Positions 10,101-17,503 of a stretch of DNA of 64,000 bases are shown piece by piece. The notes beneath the pieces were generated by a model, which worked only from the letters and a program-made list of their open reading frames with translations, was not told where the DNA came from and made no database searches. The stretch comes from Mucilaginibacter hurinus (GTDB lineage Bacteria > Bacteroidota > Bacteroidia > Sphingobacteriales > Sphingobacteriaceae): NCBI RefSeq assembly GCF_003324525.1, contig NZ_QGDC01000005.1:248001-312000 (forward strand), read 5' to 3'. The position numbers were made by a program, and so were the translations under genes. Within the stretch, counting starts at the first letter, position 1; the number at the start of each line of letters is the position of its first letter.

Positions 10101-10487
10101 CAAAGCCTCCGGATAAGTTACTACCAGGCGGCCGTACTCTGCACTGTGATTAAGCTCATTCAGTACCTCTGCCCGTGCAAGTACATTGCTGCTGTCGGGT
10201 TGTGTAAATTCAAACGGTTTGCGGTATGATGAGGGGAAAAGCAGCACCTCTTTACCGGTAAGGTTTTCTAAATCTGCCTGAAAGTAAGCAGCTTCTTCAC
10301 GCTCGGGCAGCACAAAAACCATGTGCTTGTGCTGCAAAAAGTACAAAGCTACCGCCATGGCCGAATCACTTGATCCCACCAAACCACGAAGCTGTATCCT
10401 TGGTGCCTTTTTGGCATTAAGGGCGGCCGCCAATGCAGTAATGCGGCTATCAGCTTTGTAACGCTCTAAAATGTCACGTATATTCAA
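7143..10487 (-). CDS. mfd: Transcription-repair coupling factor Mfd
   Basis: About 1114 residues, the usual Mfd length. It releases RNA polymerase stalled at DNA lesions and recruits UvrA. Visible features in order: UvrB-like N-terminal region, the RNA polymerase interaction domain (PGDYVTHIDHGIGKYAG), Walker A GDVGFGKTE, the DEEQ box in IDEEQKFGV, the helicase C-terminal MRGRVGRSN motif, and a TRCF C-terminal domain. No ATG is available near the N-terminus. I chose TTG at 10487 (MNIRDILERY) over TTG at 10508, because a TATATTTG box at 10495-10502 would lie inside the longer version. Confidence 0.94.
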   Translation of the reverse strand: MNIRDILERYKADSRITALAAALNAKKAPRIQLRGLVGSSDSAMAVALYFLQHKHMVFVLPEREEAAYFQADLENLTGKEVLLFPSSYRKPFEFTQPDSSNVLARAEVLNELNHSAEYGRLVVTYPEALAEKVIDRASLEKNTLEIAVNYSLNIDFIIEFLVEYDFERVDFVYEPGQFSVRGGIVDIFSFSHNLPYRVEFFGDHIESIRTFEIESQLSEEKVKSITIVPNVQSKFLTENNISLLEYVEPSTQVWIKDVQFTLDIIQTGFKKATQLWKALSADEKAQNPDWIDPKFGFTDEKLIADQLSDFPVVEFGKQFFYHADNAINFDMRPQPSFNKDFTLLIHNLKNNEAEKIENYIVTDSARQIERLYAILDDLDKSVTFTPVNIALREGFIDHEQKIACYTDHQIFDRYYKYKLKKGYQRSQAITLKELRELKPGDYVTHIDHGIGKYAGLEKVEVSGKQQEMIRLVYADNDLLYVNINSLNRISKYSGKEGTVPKMNKLGTDTWERLKKTTKKKVKDIARDLIKLYALRKSQHGNAFSPDSYLQTELEASFLYEDTPDQEKATADFKKDMESPHPMDRLICGDVGFGKTEVAVRAAFKAVADSKQVAILVPTTILAAQHYKTFSDRLKDFPCNIDYINRFKSNKEIKASLEKLKEGKVDIIIGTHRLVSKDVKFKDLGLMIIDEEQKFGVSTKEKLKQMRANVDTLTLTATPIPRTLHFSLMGARDLSIISTPPPNRQPVVTELHVFNDTLIKNAVEFELERGGQVFFIHNRVADLPQLGGLIHKLVPKARVGIAHGQLEGDALEDVMLKFVNADYDVLVATTIIEAGLDIPNANTIIINHAHMFGLSDLHQMRGRVGRSNKKAYCYLLSPPLSTLTNEARKRLSAIEEFSDLGSGFNVAMRDLDIRGSGNLLGAEQSGFIAEIGFEMYHKILDEAIQELKEDEFKGVFPDDKPRPFISFTQIDTDLEILIPNEYVTNLSERYNLYTELSKLENETQLAAFEQQLHDRFGPIPPQVTDLLNTMRMQWLGKAIGFEKISLKKNVLRGYFITNQQSPYFETAAFRQVLNFVQANPRRTNLKEVKSTLRLSIEGVAGIDEALELLEEIVTP

Positions 10488-10494
10488 AACTGCG

Positions 10495-10502
10495 CAAATA
10501 TA
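10495..10502 (-). promoter_or_regulatory. -7 box directly ahead of mfd
   Basis: TATATTTG on the minus strand matches TANNTTTG and ends 7 nt before the TTG start chosen for mfd. There is no clear TTG at -33. Confidence 0.4.
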
Positions 10503-10649
10503 CCTCAAAAAAACCCACTTTTAAGTTCCCTAGGCAAATTTTGACAGTGAGTTCAAACAAAACAGTATCAAAAATCCTTTTATGATCAGAGCCGGCGGCC
10601 TGTACGGAATCCGGCCGTTTATTTTAACCTGGCTTTAATACTTACTACG

Positions 10650-11057
10650 ATGAAAAACGCATTATTATCCGGTTTAGTTATCGGTATTTTTAGTGGCCTT
10701 TGGCTGTTTATTATGTACAAAATGGGCTATGGCCTGGAAGATTCAAAGGTTTCTCCGTTTGAATATATATCTGTGCTAATACCCATTATTGGTTTATTAA
10801 TCGGCATAAAAGATTACCGCGACAATTACCTGGGCGGAAATATGGGATTTTTAGAAGCTTTGGTACAAAGTTTTAAAATATTGTTATTTGGTGGTATAAT
10901 AGCTGTATTTGCCGGCATTGCCTACATAAACTGGGTGGCTGAAGCCAATAACTTCCAGGATTTTTCGGGCCGTATGTTTGGTGCGCTGTTAGTTGGTTTA
11001 TTGAGTGCTTTGGGTGTATCTTTATTGTATACAACCAAAAGCAATAAAGTTGATTAA
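10650..11057 (+). CDS. DUF4199 family membrane protein
   Basis: A 135-residue protein with four hydrophobic segments, at about 5-25, 38-55, 72-93 and 108-127. The overall pattern matches DUF4199, a Bacteroidota inner-membrane family of unknown function. It is divergent from mfd. Its last 8 bases overlap the proposed start of the DUF2752 gene, so the two are probably translated together. Confidence 0.8.
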   Translation: MKNALLSGLVIGIFSGLWLFIMYKMGYGLEDSKVSPFEYISVLIPIIGLLIGIKDYRDNYLGGNMGFLEALVQSFKILLFGGIIAVFAGIAYINWVAEANNFQDFSGRMFGALLVGLLSALGVSLLYTTKSNKVD

Positions 11058-11340
11058 AAGATTTTTATCAAAATACCTCGAACTGATATTTTGGGTAGCC
11101 GGATTGTTAGCGCTCGCTATCACTGACCCGGCACTTAAAACACACTTTAGCTTATGCCCCGTAAAGATGGCGGGGATGAGTTGGTGCCCAGGCTGCGGCC
11201 TGGGCCATTCTATTTCATGGCTTTTCAGAGGAGATATCAAAAATTCATTTGAGGCACATTGGCTGGGCATACCGGCATTAGTGGCTATTTGCTGGAGAGT
11301 ATATCAACTTTTAACCCCGCGTCGGCGAATCTTCACATAA
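11050..11340 (+). CDS. DUF2752 family membrane protein
   Basis: A 96-residue protein from TTG at 11050. A longer version from GTG at 11005 is possible but would overlap the previous gene by 53 bp with no family-like residues. The signature MSWCPGCGLGHSISWL is typical of DUF2752, whose members have two or three membrane helices and a conserved CPGCGL motif. Function unknown. The conserved Cys pair could bind metal or form a disulfide, but that is a guess. Confidence 0.75.
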   Translation: MIKRFLSKYLELIFWVAGLLALAITDPALKTHFSLCPVKMAGMSWCPGCGLGHSISWLFRGDIKNSFEAHWLGIPALVAICWRVYQLLTPRRRIFT

Positions 11341-11469
11341 ATTTCACCGTTAAAACTACTTCGCTTACCGACTTGTTTAAATACCTGACCTAATATACCT
11401 GGCATACGTTTTAATGAGCCCTTATCTTTACATCATTAATTAAAACGACAATCACTAAAAACAAAAGTT

Positions 11470-11832
11470 ATGTACTCACCAAATGATTCATATTTCGCGT
11501 TCCCTGGCATCACTGCCGAGGAAGTACTAATTTTACAACAGGTTACCGCCGAACTTGACGAGCAAAGGAAAGCCCGGTTTTTAACCATATATTCAGCCAA
11601 ACGCCGAAACCCGCAGGATTTGGTTTTGTTTACACTCTTAGGCTTTATTGGAATAGCCGGTGTTCAGCGCTTTATAGTTGGCCAGGTGTTGATGGGCATA
11701 TTATATTTGCTAACTGCAGGTTTTTGCTTCATCGGTACAATAATTGACATCGCTAACTATAAAAACCTTACTACTGAATACAATAAGAAAATGGCTTATG
11801 AAAGCTTTCAGATAGCTAAAATGTATAATTAA
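11470..11832 (+). CDS. TM2 domain-containing membrane protein
   Basis: A 120-residue protein. The N-terminal 50 residues are polar, followed by a TM2 domain: a first helix (LVLFTLLGFIGIAGVQRF), a short turn with the family's conserved Arg-Phe, then a second helix (MGILYLLTAGFCFIGTIID). TM2 proteins are small membrane proteins of unknown role. It is followed 4 bp later by DUF2905, so the pair is probably one operon. Confidence 0.85.
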   Translation: MYSPNDSYFAFPGITAEEVLILQQVTAELDEQRKARFLTIYSAKRRNPQDLVLFTLLGFIGIAGVQRFIVGQVLMGILYLLTAGFCFIGTIIDIANYKNLTTEYNKKMAYESFQIAKMYN

Positions 11833-11836
11833 TAAT

Positions 11837-12067
11837 ATGCCGCTCAATAGCGAAACAGGTAAATATATTATAGCAGCCGGCCTGGTCATAGTACTAGCCG
11901 GCTTAATCATTTATTTTTTTGGAGGCAGGCTTAATTGGATTGGGCGCCTCCCGGGTGATATCCGGGTGGAGCGCGAGAATTTTAACTTTTACTTCCCCCT
12001 CACTACATTGCTGCTTATTAACTTAATTATTTTTTTGCTGATACGAATTTGGCGCTGGATTAACTAA
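11837..12067 (+). CDS. DUF2905 family small membrane protein
   Basis: A 76-residue protein with two membrane helices, about 10-30 and 52-72. Between them is the DUF2905 signature GRLPGDIRVERENFNFYFP. Function unknown. It lies between the TM2 gene (4 bp) and nif3 (10 bp), so it is probably co-transcribed with both. Confidence 0.88.
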   Translation: MPLNSETGKYIIAAGLVIVLAGLIIYFFGGRLNWIGRLPGDIRVERENFNFYFPLTTLLLINLIIFLLIRIWRWIN

Positions 12068-12077
12068 CTTCGGTATT

Positions 12078-13175
12078 ATGAAGCTGTCGCAGTTAACAGA
12101 TTATTTAGAGAGCCTTGCTCCACTGGCTTACCAGGAAGATTATGATAATGCCGGGCTTATTGTGGGCAGACCGGATAAAGAAATCAGCCAGGCTTTAATC
12201 TCGCTCGATTGTACAGAAGCGGTGGTTGACGAAGCTATTGTTACCGGGTGTGAAGTTATCATATCGCATCACCCCATTGTTTTCAAAGGATTAAAAAGAT
12301 TTAATGGCAATACTTACGTAGAACGTGTGGTTGAAAAAGCTATTAAAAATGATGTAGCTATTTATGCCATACATACCAACCTTGATAATATTGTTGGTGG
12401 TGTAAACACCCGTATTGCCGAAACGCTTGGTTTAACCAATTTGCGCATCCTGGCACCCAAAAGCGGGATCCTAAAAAAACTTGTTACTTACGTGCCTGTT
12501 GACCACGCCGAACAAGTAAAAAACGCGTTGTTTAAAGCAGGTGCCGGCAGCATAGGCAATTACAGCGAGTGCAGTTTCAGTACAGATGGTACCGGAACGT
12601 TTAAGGGCGATGAAGGAACAAACCCTTACGTGGGCGAGCCCGGTGTACGTCATCACGAGGATGAATTGCGTATCGAGATGATATACCCTGCTAACATAGA
12701 AAGCAAAATTGTAATGACCCTGGTGCTCGCTCACCCTTATGAAGAGGTGGCCTATGATCTGTACAATTTAACCAACCGCCATCAGCAGGTAGGTTCAGGA
12801 ATGATCGGCGAATTGGATGAAGCTGTAAGCGAGGAAGAATTTTTACAATTAATAAAGGAAAACATGCAAACCGGCGTGATAAGGCACACCGCTTTAAGAG
12901 GTAGGCCTGTACGGAAAGTGGCTGTGTGCGGAGGGGCCGGCGGGTTTTTATTAAGGCATGCCATGGCCGCCGGTGCAGATATATTTGTTACTGCTGATTA
13001 TAAATACCACGAGTTTTTTGATGCCGATGGAAAAATAGTGATAGCGGATATCGGGCATTTTGAAAGTGAGCAATTTACGCAGGAATTATTGTATGAAATA
13101 ATTAGGAAAAAATTTGTTACCTTTGCCGTCCGTTTAACAACGATAAATACAAACCCCGTCAAATATTTTATTTAA
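12078..13175 (+). CDS. Nif3/YqfO-like dinuclear metal-centre protein
   Basis: A 365-residue NIF3-family protein. The metal-binding motif ISHHPIVFKG (about 62-71) and the C-terminal HFESEQF segment supply the His and Glu ligands of the two-metal site. Its length and the inserted central region (about 130-235) match the YqfO type, which carries a PII-like insert in a toroidal hexamer. Often annotated as GTP cyclohydrolase 1 type 2, although the in vivo role is unsettled. The stop and the next start overlap (TAATG), indicating translational coupling with the zinc-ribbon gene. Confidence 0.92.
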   Translation: MKLSQLTDYLESLAPLAYQEDYDNAGLIVGRPDKEISQALISLDCTEAVVDEAIVTGCEVIISHHPIVFKGLKRFNGNTYVERVVEKAIKNDVAIYAIHTNLDNIVGGVNTRIAETLGLTNLRILAPKSGILKKLVTYVPVDHAEQVKNALFKAGAGSIGNYSECSFSTDGTGTFKGDEGTNPYVGEPGVRHHEDELRIEMIYPANIESKIVMTLVLAHPYEEVAYDLYNLTNRHQQVGSGMIGELDEAVSEEEFLQLIKENMQTGVIRHTALRGRPVRKVAVCGGAGGFLLRHAMAAGADIFVTADYKYHEFFDADGKIVIADIGHFESEQFTQELLYEIIRKKFVTFAVRLTTINTNPVKYFI

Positions 13176-13924
13176 TGGAACAAACCGTTGAACAAAAGCT
13201 AAAAGCTTTATACGATCTGCAAGCAGTACATACAAAGATTGATAAAATACGCCAGGTGCGTGGTGAACTGCCTGTTGAGGTTGCCGACCTTGAGGACGAT
13301 GTTGCAGGTCTTGAAACCCGTATACAGAAGCTTAAAGGTGAGCTTGATGATATTGAGGATGATATTGTAACGCGTAAGAACCTGATAAAGGACGCGCAGG
13401 CAAATATTAAGAAATACGAGGCACAGCTTAATGAGGTTAAAAACAACCGCGAGTATGATGCTATATCAAAAGAAATTGAGATACAAGGCCTTGACATACA
13501 GGTAAGCGAGAAGAAGATACGTGAATACGGCTTTGAAATAGCGAGCAAAACCCAGGTTTATGAAAAAGCCCTTGCCGACCTTGAAAGCCGCAAAAGCGAT
13601 TTGAATGCTAAAAAAGACGAGTTAGGTACTATCACAGCCGAGACCGAGAAAGAAGAAACTGAATTGGTTTCGCAGGCTGATAAAGCTACCGTGGGTATTG
13701 AAGAGCGTTTGCTTATTGCTTACAACCGTTTGCGTAAAAACGCTAAAAATGGGTTAGCGGTAGTAACCATTCAACGTGATTCGTGCTCAGGTTGTTTCAA
13801 CCAAATTCCGCCTCAGCGCCAGAGTGACATTCGCCAGCGCAAAAAGATTATTGTTTGCGAGCATTGCGGCCGTATATTGGTTGATGAGCAAATGGCTTTG
13901 GAGAACGAAGAAGCGAATGCTTAA
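13175..13924 (+). CDS. Coiled-coil C4 zinc-ribbon protein (CT398/DUF164 type)
   Basis: A 249-residue protein. Residues about 10-185 are a charged, heptad-rich coiled coil. The C-terminus is a zinc ribbon with Cys204, Cys207, Cys228 and Cys231 (CSGC...CEHC). Relatives such as chlamydial CT398 bind secretion and sigma-54 partners through the hairpin, but the role in Bacteroidota is unknown. The start overlaps the Nif3 stop by one base, a gene order widespread in the phylum. A terminator follows. Confidence 0.88.
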   Translation: MEQTVEQKLKALYDLQAVHTKIDKIRQVRGELPVEVADLEDDVAGLETRIQKLKGELDDIEDDIVTRKNLIKDAQANIKKYEAQLNEVKNNREYDAISKEIEIQGLDIQVSEKKIREYGFEIASKTQVYEKALADLESRKSDLNAKKDELGTITAETEKEETELVSQADKATVGIEERLLIAYNRLRKNAKNGLAVVTIQRDSCSGCFNQIPPQRQSDIRQRKKIIVCEHCGRILVDEQMALENEEANA

Positions 13925-13946
13925 TTAAAATCCTTCAGCAATATTT

Positions 13947-13973
13947 AAAAGCGTCCACCAGGGCGCTTTTTTT
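13947..13973 (+). terminator. Terminator after the zinc-ribbon gene
   Basis: AAAAGCG (13947-13953) pairs with CGCTTTT (13964-13970) and a T-run follows. It ends the DUF2905-nif3-zinc-ribbon operon. The T-run meets the stop codon of the small minus-strand gene. Confidence 0.75.
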
Positions 13974-14082
13974 ATTTCTTAAGCTTTTGATTGGTGAAAT
14001 AGCGGTATATCAAATAAATTACCACACCCAAAACTGTCAGGTTAATGATTGGCCAAACGGATAGTACGGTATCAGGGCTCAT
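13972..14082 (-). CDS. Putative 36-residue single-pass membrane peptide
   Basis: An open frame from ATG at 14082 to TAA encodes 36 residues. It has a short polar N-terminus (MSPDTVLSV), one hydrophobic span of about 20 residues (WPIINLTVLGVVIYLIYRY) and a basic end (NQKLKK). This layout is typical of genuine bacterial small membrane proteins, with the basic end predicted inside. The frame exactly fills the space between the operon terminator and the region ahead of the radical SAM gene. No family is recognised. The coding call rests on composition alone. Confidence 0.5.
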   Translation of the reverse strand: MSPDTVLSVWPIINLTVLGVVIYLIYRYFTNQKLKK

Positions 14083-14172
14083 AACGGGTATTTAAGTTTT
14101 CCGGATACAAAGATAGCAACTCTTTAAATTGTTGGGTGTTAAGCTAGCACTATCTATGCTTATGGCATACTC

Positions 14173-15243
14173 CTAAAACAACTTGGTTTGCTTACCGCTC
14201 TTAGGCATGAATAACGTATAGTCAAACGGTGGCATATCACGCCCGGCCATAAAACGGTTGGTAGCCATGCTAAACATCTGGTGTATGGATTCAGCTATTT
14301 TACCGTCCCCGCTCATCCGACGGCCAAAGTCGCTGTCATTCAGTCTTCCGTTGTGGCAGGCTTTTATCATGTTTAATACCTTCTCGGCCCTGTCCGGAAA
14401 GGCTTTGTGTATCCAGTCTGTAAATATTTCAGCAATGGCGCCATTAAGGCGTACCATGGTAAACCCTGCCGACACCGCTCCACGGTCGGCGGCGGCCTTT
14501 ATAATATCGGGTACCTCGTTGCTATTGAGGCCCGGGATGATGGGGGCAGCCATAACCCTCACGGGTACGCCGCTTTGCGATAGCTTTTGTATTACAGCCA
14601 GCCTGCCGGTGGCTGTTACGGTACGGGGTTCCAGTTTTTGGCGCAACTGCTCGTTAAGAGATGTAATAGATACATTAACATGCACAAGGTTCATCCTGGC
14701 CAACTCACTTATTATATCCAGGTCGCGCAAAATGAGGTTATTTTTGGTGATAAAGCTTACGGGGTTGCGATACTTTAAAAATACCTGCAGTAATGCGCGG
14801 GTAATCTTCAGCTTACGCTCAATGGGTTGATAGCAATCGGTGTTTCCTGAAAGTACTATGCAAACAGGCTCATAATTCTTTTTATTAAAGTATTGCTCAA
14901 GTAGTTCGGCAGCATTACGTTTTACAATGATCTTGCGCTCAAAATCAAGCCCGGCGCTGAAGCCATAATATTCGTGGCTGTTGCGTGCATAGCAGTATAT
15001 GCAGCCATGTTCGCATCCCTGGTACGGGTTGATGGAATGCATATGGCTAAGGTCGGGACTGTTAGATTCGCTCACTATTTTTTTTGTAGTTTCTTCAAAA
15101 ATTTGCGTCCCGGTGTTTTCCAGCATAACCTCGTCAACCCCTTCTATATGCTCTAAAACGTATTTATTTTTTAAAAACTTGTTATGCACGTTAACCTGCG
15201 CACCCCTGCCCTTAAAAAACTCCGAATTATCCTCATGCGACAT
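14173..15243 (-). CDS. PA0069-type radical SAM protein
   Basis: A 356-residue radical SAM enzyme. The 4Fe-4S motif is CEHGCIYC (Cys77, Cys81, Cys84), inside the PA0069/Rv2578c signature NPYQGCEHGCIYCYARNSHEY. The family is related to spore photoproduct lyase, and its substrate is unknown. Start is ATG at 15243. A TTGCTAA-TATTT-TTAGCAA dyad lies 11-29 bp upstream (15254-15272) and may be an operator or a leader hairpin. The gene stands alone on the minus strand. Confidence 0.9.
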   Translation of the reverse strand: MSHEDNSEFFKGRGAQVNVHNKFLKNKYVLEHIEGVDEVMLENTGTQIFEETTKKIVSESNSPDLSHMHSINPYQGCEHGCIYCYARNSHEYYGFSAGLDFERKIIVKRNAAELLEQYFNKKNYEPVCIVLSGNTDCYQPIERKLKITRALLQVFLKYRNPVSFITKNNLILRDLDIISELARMNLVHVNVSITSLNEQLRQKLEPRTVTATGRLAVIQKLSQSGVPVRVMAAPIIPGLNSNEVPDIIKAAADRGAVSAGFTMVRLNGAIAEIFTDWIHKAFPDRAEKVLNMIKACHNGRLNDSDFGRRMSGDGKIAESIHQMFSMATNRFMAGRDMPPFDYTLFMPKSGKQTKLF

Positions 15244-15381
15244 AGCTACAAATTTGCTAATATTTTTAGCAATAGCAAAGGGTTAATATTTTAATTTTCA
15301 TGTTTTGTACTAACAAGCAAGCATCAGGAATGTGCCGCAATCAGTTGCCACCAATAAATGATTATGCTCTTTTGATCATTA

Positions 15382-15409
15382 AAAATACCGTGAAGTAGGT
15401 ATTTTTTTG
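15382..15409. terminator. AT-rich terminator-like hairpin
   Basis: AAAATACC (15382-15389) pairs with GGTATTTT (15398-15405) and the T-run continues to 15408. It lies between the divergent radical SAM and metallophosphoesterase genes and is U-rich on both strands. With no gene ending here, it may insulate the two promoters or be a regulator site. Confidence 0.4.
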
Positions 15410-15424
15410 AAGGAGGGTATATCA

Positions 15425-15546
15425 CATATTTGTGCCGGCAGAATATGATGTGTTTCAGCATGCCGGTTCGCATCATAAAAAATAGGGGTATTTTCTGCTA
15501 AATATAAAGATCGGTCCCTTGTGCCTAAAGGCGCAAGGGATTTTTT
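15425..15546 (+). ncRNA. Candidate structured RNA or leader with H-type pseudoknot
   Basis: The space between the divergent genes (15244-15592) holds no supported coding frame. Within it CCGGCA (15435-15440) can pair with TGCCGG (15461-15466). TATGATG (15444-15450), in the loop of that stem, can pair with CATCATA (15471-15477). Interleaved this way the two stems form a classical H-type pseudoknot. A strong terminator hairpin follows at 15515. A near-consensus -7 box, CATATTTG (15425-15432), lies just upstream. Together this could be a short RNA of about 100 nt or a terminating leader of the metallophosphoesterase gene. No known riboswitch class is recognised. Confidence 0.3.
15515..15546 (+). 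terminator. Strong intrinsic terminator without an upstream gene
   Basis: TCCCTTGTGCC (15515-15525) pairs with GGCGCAAGGGA (15530-15540) around a TAAA loop, 11 pairs with one G-U, followed by TTTTTT. It sits 47 bp ahead of the metallophosphoesterase ATG, and no plus-strand gene precedes it. It therefore ends either a small RNA or an attenuated leader. Confidence 0.7.
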
Positions 15547-15592
15547 ATAAGTTATAATAAAACAAATCAGAGCGGCCCGCATTAACCATTTG

Positions 15593-16726
15593 ATGCGAAA
15601 ATTCCTGCAACGCTTGCTGACCAAACCGGTATCGCGCCTGGCCGACAAATATTCATCACGGCCGGATAAGCGACGTGTCTACGTGGCCCTTAACAGGTTG
15701 TATAATAATATTGTGGCCGGCAGAGGTAAAAAGGGTCCGGTAATTGATTTCGATAGCACTAAAGATAAGTTCGTGATCCTGTCTGACCAGCACAAGGGTG
15801 GACGCGATCGTTCAGATATATTCGCACTGGCCGAAAATAACTACCTGGCCGCGCTGGAACACTATAACAGCAAAGACTATACTTACATAAACTTAGGCGA
15901 TAGTGAAGAGCTTTGGGGCAATCTGTTTATCACAGTAAATAGCCATAACAAAGCTACTTTTGCTATGGAGCGGGAATTTTTAAAACGAAAAGCGTTTATA
16001 AAAATATTTGGCAACCACGATCTTTATTGGGATAATGACCCCCTGGCTGCGCTTAGCGTGTTGCAGGTATACGGCGAGTCGATAAAAGTATATGAAGGTG
16101 CAGTATTAAAAACAACCATTGATAACCAACCTTTATCAATTTTTTTAACACATGGCCACCAGGGCGACAGGCAAAGTGACGGTAACTGGTTTAGCAAATG
16201 GTTCGTATCAAATATTTGGGCGCCGCTGCAATCATTTTTGCAAATTAACCTGAACACGCCTGCCTATAATAACCAGCTGAAAACCGATCATAACCGTATT
16301 ATGTACGAATGGGTTGCAGAAAAAGAAAATATGTTGCTTATTACCGGCCATACACATCAACCGGTGTTCGCTTCATTTACACATCTGGAAAAATTGTATA
16401 ACGAATTATTAAAAGCAAAAGCAGCCAATAATTTAAATAAGATGGCCGATTTGCAAAAACAGGTGAACATAAAACAATATGAAGGGGAAACCATCCCCAA
16501 TTTTACTGCTTATAAACCTACCTACTTCAATACCGGCTGCTGTTGTTTTAGTGATGGCGATATAACCGGTATAGAAATATGCGAAGACTGTATCAGGCTT
16601 ATAAAGTGGGAATACGATGCGAACGGGACAAGTAAGCGTTTCGTATTGGATGAAACAACATTGAGCGAGCTTATCAAACCTATGGCTACGCCAGAAAGTG
16701 TTTCGACCGTTCCTTCTGAAGAATAA
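15593..16726 (+). CDS. Calcineurin-like metallophosphoesterase
   Basis: A 377-residue protein with the two-metal phosphoesterase motifs in order: ILSDQHKGG (D-x-H), NLGDSEELWG (G-D), FGNHDLYW (GNHD), FLTHGHQGD and TGHTHQP (GHTH). A basic region of about 55 residues precedes the domain. The substrate is unknown. The family includes UDP-diacylglucosamine hydrolases (LpxH-like), but this protein is longer and not clearly one of them. ATG at 15593 directly follows an in-frame TTG. Convergent with the LUD gene. An upstream terminator could attenuate it. Confidence 0.85.
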   Translation: MRKFLQRLLTKPVSRLADKYSSRPDKRRVYVALNRLYNNIVAGRGKKGPVIDFDSTKDKFVILSDQHKGGRDRSDIFALAENNYLAALEHYNSKDYTYINLGDSEELWGNLFITVNSHNKATFAMEREFLKRKAFIKIFGNHDLYWDNDPLAALSVLQVYGESIKVYEGAVLKTTIDNQPLSIFLTHGHQGDRQSDGNWFSKWFVSNIWAPLQSFLQINLNTPAYNNQLKTDHNRIMYEWVAEKENMLLITGHTHQPVFASFTHLEKLYNELLKAKAANNLNKMADLQKQVNIKQYEGETIPNFTAYKPTYFNTGCCCFSDGDITGIEICEDCIRLIKWEYDANGTSKRFVLDETTLSELIKPMATPESVSTVPSEE

Positions 16727-16794
16727 AGTTAGATTATTGTGCGAAGCGTTTGTAAACCGATAAGTTGTGGGCCCGTATTTTTTAGACAACCCGT

Positions 16795-17448
16795 TCAGGG
16801 TGTTAAGGGTTCGCCATCAAGCATAAACACAAACAGTTCTTTAGGTCCGTGGGCTCCCAACACAAGTGTTTTTTCTATATCTGCTGTGCGGCTGGGCCCG
16901 GTAACGGTTGTTATCATTGAAGGCAGGTTACTCCCGTATTTAGTTTTAATGAGTTTAAGAGCATCCTTAATGTCAGGAACAAGCTGTGAACTATACGCCA
17001 GTACAATGTGTACAGGCGGGTAAATACTGAGCCTCCGGCCGGCCATATCACCGTTACTCAGCATAACACTGCCATTGCGCGCTATAAGTGCCTCACATAA
17101 TGTAAAGCCTACCTGTGCCTGGTCAAAGTCTTTATCGGTTTCAAAGTAAGGATATCCGTATTGTTTTAATATTTGCTGCAAGCCGGGTTCCCAACAGTAA
17201 ATTTTGTGCCATTTGCGTTCCTCGGCCAGTTCAATAAGGTTTTCAATAAAGTCTATTTCGCTTTCGCAAAAAACAAACTGACCCTTTACTGCCGTAAACT
17301 CTTCTGCAAAAACAATTTCCAGCATATCATCCATGGGCGGATACAGTGGCTGCTCTTCGAGGTTTGGGTAAGGGTTGTCCCTTTTCTCCAACAGTGCCTT
17401 GCGGATTTTTTTTAAAAGCTTTTCTTTAGCTGTAGTTATATCCCTCAT
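16795..17448 (-). CDS. LUD domain protein (LutC/YkgG family)
   Basis: A 217-residue LUD-domain protein. The signature TGPSRTADIEKTLVLGAHGP lies near the C-terminus, and ALIARNGSVMLSN in the middle is also typical. In lactate utilisation LutC works with LutA and LutB, but neither is in this window. In Bacteroidota a lone LUD gene behind ftsH is common, so its role may differ from lactate oxidation. It is separated from ftsH by a strong terminator and so is probably transcribed mainly from its own promoter or by readthrough. Confidence 0.87.
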   Translation of the reverse strand: MRDITTAKEKLLKKIRKALLEKRDNPYPNLEEQPLYPPMDDMLEIVFAEEFTAVKGQFVFCESEIDFIENLIELAEERKWHKIYCWEPGLQQILKQYGYPYFETDKDFDQAQVGFTLCEALIARNGSVMLSNGDMAGRRLSIYPPVHIVLAYSSQLVPDIKDALKLIKTKYGSNLPSMITTVTGPSRTADIEKTLVLGAHGPKELFVFMLDGEPLTP

Positions 17449-17455
17449 GCGTAAA

Positions 17456-17492
17456 AAAAGAAGCCACCCGCCGTGAAGCGGGTGGCTTTTTA
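17456..17492 (-). terminator. Terminator after ftsH
   Basis: AAGCCACCCGC (17461-17471) pairs perfectly with GCGGGTGGCTT (17478-17488). Read on the minus strand it is followed by a T-rich run into the LUD gene leader. Confidence 0.85.
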
Positions 17493-17503
17493 ATAAAAAC
17501 TAT

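Noticed and set aside
14258..14830. 190-residue open frame opposite the radical SAM gene
   Set aside because: Its composition follows from the codon use of the gene on the other strand, and no family pattern is seen.
15379..15648. 89-residue minus-strand frame in the radical SAM-metallophosphoesterase spacer
   Set aside because: It crosses two terminator-like hairpins and the start of the metallophosphoesterase gene, and its sequence looks random.
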